This document shows, piece by piece, positions 10,744 to 22,196 of a stretch of DNA of 64,000 nt. Below the pieces are notes generated by a model. It did no database searches. It saw nothing but the letters and a program-made list of their open reading frames with translations, and was not told the DNA's origin. The stretch's first letter is position 1; each line of letters begins with the position of its first letter. Made by a program: the position numbers and the translations under genes. The stretch covers positions 33,811,601 through 33,875,600 of the forward strand of contig OZ034969.1 in NCBI GenBank assembly GCA_964030785.1. The letters run 5' to 3'. Source of the DNA: Siderastrea siderea. Its lineage: Eukaryota > Cnidaria > Anthozoa > Scleractinia > Rhizangiidae.

Positions 10744-12220
10744 ATGGTAACTAGTGATTGAATTTTGAATCGATTTCGCATTCGAATCGCACTGCTCCTA
10801 ATTTCAAATTTCAACGGAAGTAAAAATGGAACTGCGGTACCCTGCACCCCTCCCCCCCCCCCCCCGCCGCGCACGGGAAAAAGTGCATTTCGCCCAGCAG
10901 CGATTTTGCGGGCTGATGGCCGGGCTGACCCGTTGTGGATTTCCGCAGCGGGATTCTGTGGGCAAAATAAACATGGCGGAAGAGCGTGGTCGATATGCAC
11001 AGCGTTCGTTTTTACGTGCTAAACAAGAATGGTAACTTTTTTCAAAGATAGTCAGTAGAGAGAAAAATATCGGGGCTGTTTTTACAACGGTTTTGTGGAA
11101 GTGTGTTAGGCCAATCTAACTACGATGTGGTATTTTTATCGGCGCTCGCAGCGTGCAGTGGCGAGAACCGTCTGTGCACGATCTCGAGACAATCCGTTTT
11201 AACGCTAACCCTGGATTCTTTTAAAGACAAGGGGACATGGTGGAAGTGGAAAACTTATTAAAAGGTAAGTGAACAGATTTTGGTTTTCAAAAATTTACAA
11301 CCTGGGCATATAAGAGCATATTAATGAAGCTTGTCTTGTGCGATTCTAAGTGAGCTAAAGCTTAAGCACAACGACTGGCGCTATTAAATACGGTCGAAGG
11401 TTTAAAATAAAGCATTGTGCACACTCTCTAAGCTTGGGTAAATATATGTAGAAAAAAGCGTGCTCACATTATAGAATATTTACGGGTCAAGAAATTGATT
11501 TTCTTTGGTAAAAGAATCATAAAACGCCGTTTTCTTAACCAATGAATTTCTAGATTATTATGTATATTCTCCTTGTTGTTATGAGGAATTCTGTGAGAAT
11601 TCAAAAGAGAATGTGGTGCTCGATCACAACGTGCAGTGATGGTTGAAGCAAAATGTCAGTGATATTTCTTTTTTAATTTGCTGTTTGTTGATTTTAACTT
11701 AAAGGTCTTACACAGTAGTCAAAATATTTGTAATGTTTGTTAAATTTGAATGTGTTTTGCAATATTTTTTGGCTAATTAAACTTTTAAACTGACCTGAGC
11801 TACATTGTAGCATGGCTTTTCAGTTCGTGTTTCAACACTAGCAAATGACAGTTGTTAGACCATCCGGATATTTTCTTTATGTACTTTTCACTGTGTACCC
11901 TTGTCTGAATGACCATTTGCTGTTATTAAAACTTATGCTGAAAGTAAGGTTTAGAAGCTTCAGTTGTTTTATAAAATTAAAGTATTCTGATTGAATATTT
12001 TATATGACCTCACATTTTTTTTATAACTTTGGACTTAACTTTGACTATTTTGCAATCCACCTTGTATTTTGATTTGCCATTTTAGACAGAAAAGCAGTAA
12101 ATCTAGCCCCTACATTTTGTGGACTCTGACTTTGTGATTGCAATATTGTATTAAAAAAAAAACAGCAAATGTAAATTATGATAAACAGAGAAATATTTAA
12201 AGGATGGGCTAGTACAGTTA
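10744..12220. other. non-coding stretch with a candidate first exon
   Basis: After a C-run (about 10848-10864), a short frame begins ATGGCGGAAGAGCGTGG at 10973 and runs about 20 codons to GAATG, followed by GTAACT, which could be a splice donor. AAAAGGTAAGTG at about 11261 is a second donor-like site. No downstream partner exon could be joined in frame, so no gene is called. From 11300 to 12220 nothing is recognisable. Confidence 0.25.
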
Positions 12221-12359
12221 AGTCATTTATGACACTGAGCTTTTAAAAGTGGCATTGAAAGTGGTTGTTGTGTGCATACTGTACTAATATGTGCTATGTA
12301 CAAGTGATCAGAAAACATAATTACACTGTACAATGTTCCATGGCTCAAGGAGCTTAAAT

Positions 12360-15218
12360 GATGTTTTTTCTTGTGACTTAATTCCTTGAATTCACTGTCA
12401 CTCATCTAGTCATTGTTATTTGGCAGTCTGCCATGTTCTCTCACAAAGGCTTCATCCCATTTTCTTAGTTTCTCCTTCACAAGGTGTAGCTCTGTTAAAA
12501 CATATGTTTGGACTGTTTGTTTCTGCTGGTCAATCTCAGAGACTTCTAGTGATTTCCCTGATACTAGTTCTTAAGGGCCTTTGCTTTCTTTGACTGAATT
12601 GTTCCATGTTTGTTTTGTGACTGGATTTTTATTCTCTTGCTAGGTGGCTCAATTGGGCATTCCTTTTCACAGAAAGCAGCTTGTTGCATGTTTAAGTCAT
12701 CCATGATACTTTTCTACTGGATGCTTCATTATCCAGGACCACACCTGAATCCACATCCTTATCACTTGTGATGTTTTAAGTCATTTCAAGATCTGCCGAT
12801 AGATCTTCATGAATTACTTCAAGGGTAGTGTCCCCTTGCTGATCTTCACAATTTTTTTTAGAGAAGTGGCTCTTTGTTAATCTTCAGAAATTACTAGTTC
12901 AGTGGATTTGTCGATGTTTTTTGTACTAATTTACTGTATGTCTTCATCATATTCAGGGTGTTCATCAAGGGATGGCTGTATATCTCCTGTTTCCAGTGGC
13001 TGCTGCAATTCTTCGGATCTGCTCTCTCTCAAGTATTAATTAAAAGTGATTTTGCCATTTTTATCGCTCATCTTATAAAGATAAAGCTGATCAGGCCTGA
13101 TAGACAAATCCCTCCCAGGTTTCTTCCAAGTACCAGGATATCTTGCTGATATTGTTGGATCTGAAAGGATGAAGTTGAGGTCCTTGTTCTTTGTTCTTTA
13201 TTCACCTTGTGCATCCATCTTCCCTCCATTTCCACCACACTCCAGGTCCAGGTCTTAGAAAATCAGCAATTTTGGAGAGATGTGCCTGCCACAAGCTAGA
13301 TCTCTTAATTATCAGTTCCTCGCATCATTGATGCAGCCTCATTTGACCTATAAACGTCTGTAAACTGAAGTTCCCTTAGGCATTCCCTTTGGGCTGGTAA
13401 AAAAGCTAGCTGGTCAGAATCTTTTGCACCTGACACACCTAGAATGTATAGGTGTGGAACTTCTATCGTTGATTGGATGTCTACCCCTTTCCCACCATGC
13501 CTCTCCTTGTACTCTTGACTGGTAAAATGTACAGCAGGATCGTATACTTCTTCTTCTCACCAGGAGCCTGTTTCTCGAAAGTCCCGGTAACTTTTCGGCC
13601 CCAGAGCCATAATTTGAAATCAAAATCTATAGAACGGTGGCGTGGTTTTTAGCCCACATATCAGGCCAACTTGTTTTATCAACTAAGAATTTTATTGCTC
13701 AGGTTTCAAAACCGACAAAATTTTAGTTTTTAATGTAAACATCGATCACATAAAATAGCTTTCTGGGCCCGAAAAGTGATTGAGACTTTCAAGAAATGGG
13801 CTACAGGAACAGCATAAACCTTGAACTTGCTATGCTTGAATGGTCATGCCATGATTAACCAGTGATGGGTTCTTTCACACTTCCTCAGATGGTGTCTAAG
13901 TTGCTCTTCTGTCATGTTGCTGTTGTACTCATGGAGAATTGGGAGTTTTGCTTTTAGCTGTTCAGGGGTCATTGTTGTCATATTCTTCATCGCTGCATAA
14001 TCTCACTTGACACTTTGAGCACAGACTTCTTTGAGAGGGTACTTCCTTGCTGAATCTTCACAAACTTTATTTTCTCTGTTTTCCGCAGAGGTGAGCACAA
14101 CTTTTGTGTATTCATTGTCTAGCACAGGAGTTCCAAGATTGAATTCCCCGGAAGCTATCCTTTGCTTTATATCTGCCCTAATTTGTTGATTGCTTTGTGG
14201 GACAGGCACAGACACTACTCCACCAACTTGTTTTTTACAGCCCTTCTCACCCCATATTTTCCTAAAAATAAAAATTGGAGCTAATTTTTAAGTGATCCTG
14301 TTAAGATGAAGTGATATAGTTCTTTAATATATAGTTTGTTATTATTTTTGTTTTTGTTTTTCAATGATCACTAAGGATTTTATTTTGTTAAGAACGGCAA
14401 TAGCCGATCCATCAAGCGGATTCGTTTTAAAATTCTCTCACTTGTTTTGGGATGAATAAATTTAGTTTGAGTTTTATCAACTTATAAGCTTACTTCCATC
14501 GGTCCATGTGGCTACGAGCGTCCTTTTAATTTTGATGGATGAGTGTAAATAATTTTTGTGAAAATTAATTTTGCTTTCTTTGAAATCCTCAGTAGGGGTA
14601 ATTTGATCTTAACAAATGAATTTTTAGTTCATTTTCACCTTCACTGATCTTCTCAAAGGGAGCTGTATCCACTCCTTCTGACTTTAGGAATTCCTTCAGT
14701 ATTCACCCTCCATTAGGTGGTGTGGTCTCATTGGTGTTTTCCCTGGTGTTGTATTCCTTTGCCTTTGTAGACCAGCACACAGGTTCATGAGGCCACTTTT
14801 TCACATCTTCCAGCTACTGCTCTATGTTTCCAGTAACTTCTTTGGGGGTGTGAGAGTGCTCCTTCATACCAGGTGGGTTTTTTCTAGTTGTGATTTTGCT
14901 TCGTGTAATGTTTCAAATGACTGGAGGGCTCGTTGCTTTGATATTGCGGCCAAGTTCTTTGAGCAAGATGCGCATCTGCATGACTTTGTTTCCACAAAGC
15001 TTCGAGAGAAGCTTTTAATTGAAGCCGTTGGTTTTTCTTTTCATAAGCACTTTGCTTTTCCTGAAGGTGTAACTTTGGAGCACCTCACTGAAACGCTTGC
15101 CAAGGTTTTCTTTGCAAGTTTTTTCATAGGTAGAAAATATTATTTCTCCAATAGCTTTAAGCTCTCCTTTAGTTGGTTGGACCTTTTTTAGGACATGATT
15201 TGTTGATGTGTTTTTCAT
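12360..15218 (-). pseudogene. decayed gene of a cnidarian repeat-protein family (possible transposon protein) with Sld2-like C-terminus
   Basis: Minus-strand fragments in order, broken by stops and frameshifts, read as one protein. They include ILKEFLKSEGVDTAPFEKI (about 14700-14645), VPVPQSNQQIRADIKQRIAS (about 14209-14150), EQLKAKLPILHEYNSNMTEE (about 13960-13900), YDPAVHFTSQEYKERHGGKG plus IQSTIEVPHLYILGVSGAKD (about 13520-13405), WQAHLSKIADFLRPGPGVWW (about 13300-13240), a weak match around 13070, and acidic and PPSKRIK pieces (about 12840-12600). The last piece is LVKEKLRKWDEAFVREHGRL (about 12483-12424). I recall proteins with this block order as a very abundant uncharacterised family in coral genomes. 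Its function is unknown to me; transposon origin is inferred from copy number and from residence in the inverted-arm element. The last block resembles the Sld2/RECQL4 N-terminal motif. Confidence 0.6.
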
Positions 15219-15730
15219 GTCACTGAAAGAGCCCTTGTACTTATGGCGATTTTGTTTGCTTTCAGGAAATGTTTCGCTTAGAGATGCATGTTAGCTCTTG
15301 CAACACTTGCACTTTTGAAGGCCCTGCAGATTCCTTCAAAGCTCTGTTGTCTTTGCCCATTTGACAGAGGAGACCTGTGCAAGATGTGCTTGCTTTTCAG
15401 GTGGCTTCCTCCAGTAGGATCTTTCCTCGTTAATGATTTTGGAACCTCTCAAGAATGCAACTGTTGATGTAATTTTGAGAATACGTTTAGTATAGAGTCC
15501 ACAATAGGATTGGCGGGATGCGGGATTTGGCTAATTTTTGTGGCGATATTCGGGGTGGGAGCTGAAAACAGGAGCGGGAAGCGAGAATTTAAATTGATAG
15601 CGGGAGCGGGATTTTGTGTTTTACTGGGTCAGGATGCGAGAATCCCCAGGGTATAGTTGCAGGATACCGTATTTTAATTTTTACAAGACTGCATGATTCG
15701 ACCAGCGAAGGCTGCAGATAGAAATGTATC

Positions 15731-17087
15731 GCTTGGTGACTTTAGATTAATACGTACATGTGTACGCATGATTCATATAACGCAGGACTGTTTGGTGACT
15801 TTAGATAAATACGTACATGTGTACGCAGGATTCATATAGGGTAGGACTATTTGGTAACGTTAGATTAATACTTACATGTGTACGCATGGCTCATATAAGG
15901 CAGGACTGTTTGGTGCCTTTAGATTAATACGTACATCTGTACGCATGATTCATATCAGGCAGGACTATTTGGTTACCTTAGATTAATACGTACATATGTA
16001 CGCATGATTCTTATAAGGCAGGACTGTTTGGTGACTTTAGATTAATACGTACATGTGTACGCATAATTCTTATAAGGCAGGAGGTTTTGGTGACTTTAGG
16101 TTAATACGTACATGTGTGCGCATGATTCTTATAAGGCAGGACTGTTTGGTGACCTTAGATTAATACGTACATATGTGCGCATGATTCATGGAAGGCAGGA
16201 CTGTTTGGTGACTTCAGATTAATACGTACATGTGTATGCATAATTCTTTAAAGGCAGGACTGTTTGGTGAATTTAGATTAATACGTACATCTGTACGCAC
16301 GATTCTTATAAGGCAGGACTGTTTGGTGAATTGAGATTAATACGTACATATGTACGCATGATTCTTATAAGGCAGGAGTGTTTGGTGACTTTAGATTAAT
16401 ACGTACATGTGTACGCATAATTCTTTTAAGGCAGGAGTGTTTGGTGTCTTTAGATTAATGCGTACATGTGTACGCACGATTCTTATAAGGCAGGACTGTT
16501 TGGTGAATTTAGATTAATACGTACATGTGTACGCATGATTCTTATAAGGCAGGACTGTTGGTGAATTTAGATTAATACGTACATGTGTATGCATGATTCT
16601 TATAAGGCAGGACTGTTTGGTGACTTTAGATTCATATGTACATGTGTACGCATGATTCATATAGGGTAGGACTTTTCGGTGACTTTAGATTAATACGTAC
16701 ATATGTACGCATGATTCGTATCAGGCAGGACTGTCTGGTGACTTAAGATTAATACGTACATGTGTACGCATGATTCTTATAGGGCAGGACTATTTTGTGA
16801 CATTAGATTAATACGTATATATGGACGCGTAATTCATATGAGGCGGGATTGTTCGGTGACCTTAGATTAATACATACTTGTGTACGCATGATTGATATAG
16901 GGCAGGACTGTTTGGTGACTTTAGGTTAATACGTACATGTGTACCCGTGATTCATATAAGGCAGGACTGTTTGGTGACTTTAGATTAATACGTACATATG
17001 TACGCGTGATTCATATAAGGTAGGACTTATTGGTGACTTTAGATTAATAAGTACATATGTACGCATGATTCACTAAAGGCAGGTCGT
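15731..17087. repeat. 59-bp satellite array, about 23 units
   Basis: Consecutive units start at 16021, 16080, 16139 and 16198, a period of exactly 59. The core is GGACTGTTTGGTGACTTTAG followed by ATTAATACGTACATGTGTAC. Each unit holds a near-palindrome; variants with CGTACATATGTACG are perfect 14-base palindromes. Units differ by scattered substitutions and single-base indels. No coding frame spans the array. Confidence 0.95.
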
Positions 17088-17459
17088 AAGTTTTCGGACT
17101 ACTTTTGAAGTCAGATCCTTGGAAAATGGTGCCTTCTTTATCGGACAATCAGATTAAATTTCATGCAGGGAATGTCTCATCTTCTTAACTACGAAGCTAG
17201 TATTGTAGTCGCGTATGTAAATGTGTGTTGAAAACAATTAAATGTGAATGAGGTTTTTCTTTATTAATATGATGCTTTTTTTAAAACTTTCAATGCTTAT
17301 TAGCAGGCATAATGTAACTTGAACACAGGTAAACAGGACTGTTCTCCAGCATAATACTAGAAATGGAATGCTATTGACATTTAAAGTGGTTTTTGTCAGT
17401 GTTGTTTTTCTGGCGTTTGGGGTTGAACTGAAGTGTAAATAATAGAAAAACCACAATTC

Positions 17460-17880
17460 ATTCAGTTATTATGATGTTTAAGTGGTCAATTTGGGGCAAG
17501 GAAATGCGATCCCTTGCCGGTATTGAATGTGTTCGATCCAACCCTGTGTTTTTGATACGCCACGGTTGCTTTGAACAGTATGTTTATGCAGGCGTTTATA
17601 GTTTGCTTAGTATGCTTATCGAGGAATCGCACGCACACATGTTTTCAGAAGTTAGCTCGTGGAGGTAACTTCTGAAAACATGTGAATGTGTTCGATCCAA
17701 CATGTGAATGTGTTCGATCCGTTCGAAAACATGTGAATGTGTTCGATCCAACCCAGTGTTTTTGATACGCCACGGTGGCTTTGAACAGTATGTTTATGCA
17801 GGCGTTTATAGTTTGCTTAGTATGCTTATCGAGGAATCGCACGCACACATGTTTTCAGAAGTTAGCTCGTGGAAAAACTA
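17460..17880. repeat. direct duplication of about 135 bp plus short repeats
   Basis: GTTCGATCCAACCCTGTGTT through GTTAGCTCGTGGA at about 17531-17664 recurs at 17742-17872. Between them GTGAATGTGTTCGATCC occurs several times, and the end of the first copy is followed by its own inverse (AACTTCTGAAAACATGTG), which points to replication slippage or foldback. Confidence 0.8.
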
Positions 17881-19630
17881 AAGCATCATTTTCTGTGAAC
17901 ATTTTTTCTTGATCTTTGCGATGAGTAATGTGCGACTCCTCGCCATTATTCGAGAGTGTAGACATTTCAAAATCCTAAAAAAGGGAATCAAGGTCACCTT
18001 GGTATCCGTCCCGGTCCTTCCCTCCCCCTCCCCACCTTCTACAGTCTATAGGTGACCACTAAGCATGATGTTGTTTTGGGGGAGGAGTGGGGAATTGTCA
18101 ATTGCAATTTTGACGGCTGCATATGTCTGATTACCGACACGCTCCTGGTTCATAAAGGGAGCTGCGTGCTGTCTTTACAATGGCTCAACGAGTCTGTTTT
18201 GGACCTTTGAAAACCATCGCTGGAGAGTTATGCAAAGTTTTATATGGCTGTGTTTAATTCGTTCAAGAATGGCTTCGTGGCATATAAACAACAAAAATTG
18301 AGTTCCGCCGCACGGAGTTGGAATTATTCTGTTTGCCTTTGCCACGTGGGTCGAACGGCTGAAAGCGGTAAAACTCGGCAAGAACAGAAATTACGAGTGA
18401 GGTTACCTTTAAATAGGAAAACCAATAACCTGGCTTTTGCAAATGATATGCCATCATTACGGTTAAAGATCTGAATTTGAAATGTTGTGATAACTGGCTT
18501 TGTGTGATATCCGCCAGGGAATGGCGTCAAATTCGCAAAGGTAAGCACATTTTTTACAGCTTTGTAAGTACTCGATCTAACTAAATTGATGGTACTGGAC
18601 AACACATAACATTGCCATTGTTGTGATACATTAACTTTAATTTAAAAAGAAGCCACATAAACTATGAAAAATTTGTTAGCTTTAAATCTGTAAATTATTC
18701 TCCCGCGAAAAACACTTTTGGCGCCAAGTTATCGGATGTAATGGCGACCTATGAAGCTTTTTCCACCGTTCAAAAAGCATATAAATACATCGATGCTTGA
18801 AAATTATCACTTCATTTTTTCCCTAATAATATCTTTTGTATTTCATTAAGCTAGAGCAAAAAAGTAGTCAATAAGGTTGTGTTTGTTTTGTTGGAAATGC
18901 ATGTCGGTACGCGGTCGGGTATTACAATGTTTAGATAATGGGAATCCTTATTATTTGACGTTTTCAAATTGAGAAGGAAGAAAAATGACCTTACCCGAAT
19001 CCTCAAACTGCGCCTGTTAATTATCATTAGGAATTAAAAACTCTGCACATTAGCTTGCCGTGCAAGTAAAAATCTTTAACTGACATTTTGACCGTGAAAT
19101 CGAATGTCCTGCCGTAGGTCTGCTGTTTAACAACGATGAACACCAATCAGCGAAACCTCGGCAAAGTCCGCCACTGCCGAATTTTTTGACCGGGTTTATA
19201 TTTACAAAACAGCTTGGAAGATAACTTAACGAGGTTTTTTTTCTTTAACTAGGTTTTGTTTATCCGTACCTTGTTTTGCTTCAGTGCATTAGATCTGACG
19301 CTGATATTAGCTTGAAACAACCCAAAACTAAGTGCCTCAATCACGATCGGGAGAAAACGTTTCTCTGGCGAGGATGGATTAAAGGACGAATAAGCGAAAC
19401 ACCCAAACAGCTATTTTCTGCAATTCTCGGTTTTTTGAACTTTTTCTTTTCTTTCTTTTTTTTAAATGATATTATTGCGAACAAGGTTTTTCGCCTTTGT
19501 TTACTGCAGCGGTACGTTCTGGAGAATCAAATAGGCAAATAACTCATGTAAACGTATTTACCAGCTACTGATTTGGACTTTTGTCCCTTAAAAAAGTAAG
19601 ATAGAAAGTTTGAGAGCAAACCTTCAATAA
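17881..19630. other. no recognisable gene
   Basis: The stretch contains short overlapping frames on both strands at 18175-18605 that look like shadows of each other, a C/T-rich tract near 18010, and AT-rich sequence. A T-rich run lies at about 19440-19464. No protein motif, TIR or repeat relation to the rest of the window was found. Confidence 0.4.
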
Positions 19631-19634
19631 AAGT

Positions 19635-19727
19635 CACGAGGAGTCAATCCCTGGCGGTCACCCATCCAAGCACTGACCCCGCCGAACATGGCTTAATTCT
19701 GCTAATCGGAAGCGATGCGATATGGTA
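19635..19727 (-). rRNA. 5S-rRNA-derived sequence (pseudogene or SINE3-type head)
   Basis: On the minus strand the segment starts GTCTACCATA and continues through ATTAAGCCATGTTCGGCGGG, GTCAGTGCTTGGATGGGTGA and CCGCCAGGGA. This follows the order of 5S rRNA, including the internal control region, but with a shortened and altered 5' third and a non-canonical end. It is therefore a 5S-derived pseudogene or the head of a 5S-type SINE, not a functional 5S gene. Confidence 0.75.
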
Positions 19728-19885
19728 GACGTTTCGTTCTGTTATTTCCCACTTATATTTTCTCAAGTAAAATATGCATTTAAAAACCAGGAAAAAGACG
19801 AAAATGGAAAGCACAAGGTAAATATTTGAAGTAATTGAATTCCATGATCAAGATACCACAAGTTTTGCTGCCCGTACAAGCGAAC

Positions 19886-19946
19886 TTAAGCCCAGTCCGG
19901 CGGGGTTAGTACTTGGTTGGGTGACAGGCCCGGGAACGTTGAATTT
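19886..19946 (+). rRNA. second 5S-rRNA-like fragment, opposite orientation
   Basis: CTTAAGCCCAGTCCGGCGGG, then GTTAGTACTTGGTTGGGTGA and a modified CCTGGGAA region, correspond to about positions 45-105 of 5S rRNA. It points away from the minus-strand copy 160 bp upstream. Confidence 0.7.
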
Positions 19947-20318
19947 TACCTCAGCTTATTCGCAAATAAAGTTCATTCGTAAAAAAGGGGTTTTTTTGGT
20001 ACACTACAGGTTCCGATTAATGAGATATTTAGCTTTACTTTTATTCCCGGTCGAGCTTATTCGCTTATTACACAGGTTGTTTTTCGCCGCCGACACCGTA
20101 GGCGATCAAATTGTGGACAATCTACGGCTTGAAGTTAAAGCAAAACTCTTTTAAAAACAACATATTCCAGACAATCTTAGGTGGAAAAAACTGTTCTTCT
20201 TCTCAATTAGTAAACAAACTTTCCTATTAGGGGTATTAGGAAGCGAAGAAAATGCAAGCAGTTTGAGCATGACTCGACCGATAAAGAACTGCTGCTAAAT
20301 GCAGCTTGTTGTCCTTCT
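19947..20318. other. no recognisable gene
   Basis: This is AT-rich sequence between the 5S-like fragment and the right arm of the large element. The 77-aa frame at 19921-20154 starts inside the 5S-like sequence and has no recognised motif. Confidence 0.35.
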
Positions 20319-22196
20319 TGAAATAGATTTTAATCTCGCACTTTCAAACAGTTAGTTTAAAACATAGCGAGTCTCTCTTTCCTACTGAAATGTAGTTTCA
20401 GACACCGCTGATTATTATCTTTACTCGAAGTATTCTGTTGGGAAAAACAGATTTACGGAACGGGAAACAAAAACGCTCACGGTTTTCACCGGGCCAGCGC
20501 TTGATCGCTCGATCGATCGATCCGCGATCGGACGGGCTGCGAACTCTTACATTTGAAAAATATCGGCCCCTAAAACAAAATCCATGTCGTCTTGTTGCTT
20601 AATTGAAAGAATTTACAAACAAGACTTTGCCTGAATCATTTTTTTTCTTTAAAGATTCACCAATTGAATACACTTCGCCCTCGATATTTTTTTCCATAAT
20701 GGCCGCCAAGTATGAAAAATCATTGTTTGCGAAGTTTGGTGACACTTGTACTTAATAAACGAAAGACCTACCTTTTGTCCTTATTAATCACATTTTCCGT
20801 ACTTAATAAGTACAAGAGACGTACTTAATAAGAGGAAAATGCAATCTTTGTACGTAATAATCGAAGACAATGGTCTTTTCTGCAAAATAAGTACACTTGC
20901 TCTGCAGGATCTGTTTATTAAGTACAAGAAACGGTACCTGTGCTTAAAGTCCGCTGTTCACGGAGAAGCGCATGCGCGAGCGGAACGGCTCAAAAATAAA
21001 TTGTACGGGTCGACACTAAATTCGAACTGAGCTTATGGTGGAAAAATCCGTTGAAATCGCGCCCTAATTTTGCACATCCGCTCTTCGCTTTCCACTTTTG
21101 ATAGTCTTTATTTCCTGTTGTAAATATTAGTTCGATTTTTATAATGTTGAAAGTGATTTAGCAGCCGAAATCGGCATTTTAGTCAATGGATGGACAGAAG
21201 AGACGTCGTGGTAGACGGCAGAACACGTTACATTCACGAGATTGAAGAATCCTTGAGTCTTAATTACGAACCAGCATTTTAACTGTTGCGGAATAACAAA
21301 TGGGAAATCGTTAAGAACTACAACCAGACCATCACAAGCAGGTCAAACAACAACCTTTGTCCGAGTTGCTGCTGGAGATCTATCAGTTGGATGCTAGTAG
21401 TTCGCCATAAGACAACAGAGGTGCAATGTTTTAACTCCAAGAATTCTATTTCTATTTTAACCACAACCACGAAGTGGAGTTAAAACGACAGCGCCAGAAG
21501 CTGTAGCTTCTTTATGATCAAAAGAGATGGCAACAGTCTCAGAATAATTAATTTGGATCTGACATCCGTGATAAAGAAAGTTACATGTCTTGCAGATAAC
21601 CGCAAGCAAACATCAAACTACGTATTAAGAAACTCGTGAATCCTTTCATAAATTAAACGTCACTCTTTTAAGCGGCTTTTAGGAATCCTGCAGTTAAACT
21701 GAGCACAAACACCTAACTAGTTGCCAATAATACAGAGGCACAAAGATTTCAAACGGCTCTAAGAACATCAAACACTCCAAACAGTATCACAGCTTGAGGT
21801 TTCTCCCGGATCAATAGGTCAACCACACAATTTACGGGCACAATTTCGCTGTGTCGCCTTCAAATCATGTTGATCAAGGGAGAAATCTTGATCAAGGGGA
21901 CAAAGCTGTTACGAGTGAAGGTGGGCAAGCTCTATTTTGAAGTCTGGAATAACTTCGACAACTAGCGGCAGACGTGCTTGGCCTGTCATTTCATATATTA
22001 TCGACAACAAGTTATAACAATTTACCGCCGTATCCCGCCAGGGTTGTGAACGTGCTTCTAATTGGTCTAAAAACAATTATCTTGACAGCGCTCAAGTCAT
22101 CGCTCGCACATGCGCTGAACCGTGAAACTCTGCCTTTAATAGACGGTCAATTTTGGACTCCGAAAACAATTTGACACTCCGGAAACAAATTGATTC
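20319..22196 (-). repeat. right terminal inverted arm, interrupted
   Basis: This is the reverse complement of 3469-4154, split at TTAA (20944-20947 / 22136-22139) by a nested element. Only a few substitutions separate the arms, which suggests a young insertion or gene conversion between arms. Confidence 0.85.
20948..22135. mobile_element. 1188-bp TTAA-flanked non-autonomous element (piggyBac-like)
   Basis: It interrupts the right arm exactly at TTAA, which is duplicated (20944-20947 and 22136-22139); the intact left arm at about 3534-3540 shows the empty site. The ends are imperfect inverted repeats of about 35 bp sharing TTCACGG and AGCGCATG-GCGAGCG blocks. No transposase is present; the 63-66 aa frames inside are not credible. 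Precise TTAA duplication is the hallmark of piggyBac-type transposition; assignment to that superfamily is an inference. Confidence 0.85.

Larger units (their letters stand above)
3469..22196. mobile_element. 18.7-kb composite element with long terminal inverted repeats
   Basis: The left arm (3469-4154) is the reverse complement of the right arm (20319-22196 once a 1188-bp nested insertion is removed), about 98 percent identical by eye. The tandem copy at 29400-29415 gives the unoccupied site, so this is an insertion and not an ancestral segment. A clean target-site duplication is not visible: the empty site has CACTT where the occupied one has lost or changed these bases. Inside are nested elements, a decayed minus-strand gene at 12360-15218, a 59-bp satellite and 5S-like pieces. 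I see no polymerase B, packaging ATPase or capsid gene, so a Maverick/Polinton is not supported. The arm layout with subterminal motif clusters suggests a large cut-and-paste DNA transposon; the superfamily is undetermined. Confidence 0.75.

Noticed and set aside
9805..11000. 161-aa and 172-aa minus-strand frames as genes
   Set aside because: They lie across inverted repeats and TIR borders, have no recognisable domain, and the second runs through a poly-glycine stretch encoded by a C-run.
15731..17087. CRISPR-like array
   Set aside because: The whole 59-bp period is conserved, with no unique spacers; it is a eukaryotic satellite.
17521..17760. tRNA-like TTCGATCC boxes
   Set aside because: The motif recurs within a direct repeat, without A box, anticodon stem or acceptor pairing.
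3469..22196. Maverick/Polinton
   Set aside because: Size and long inverted ends fit, but no polymerase B, retroviral-like integrase, ATPase, protease or capsid reading is present, and no 6-bp target duplication was found.
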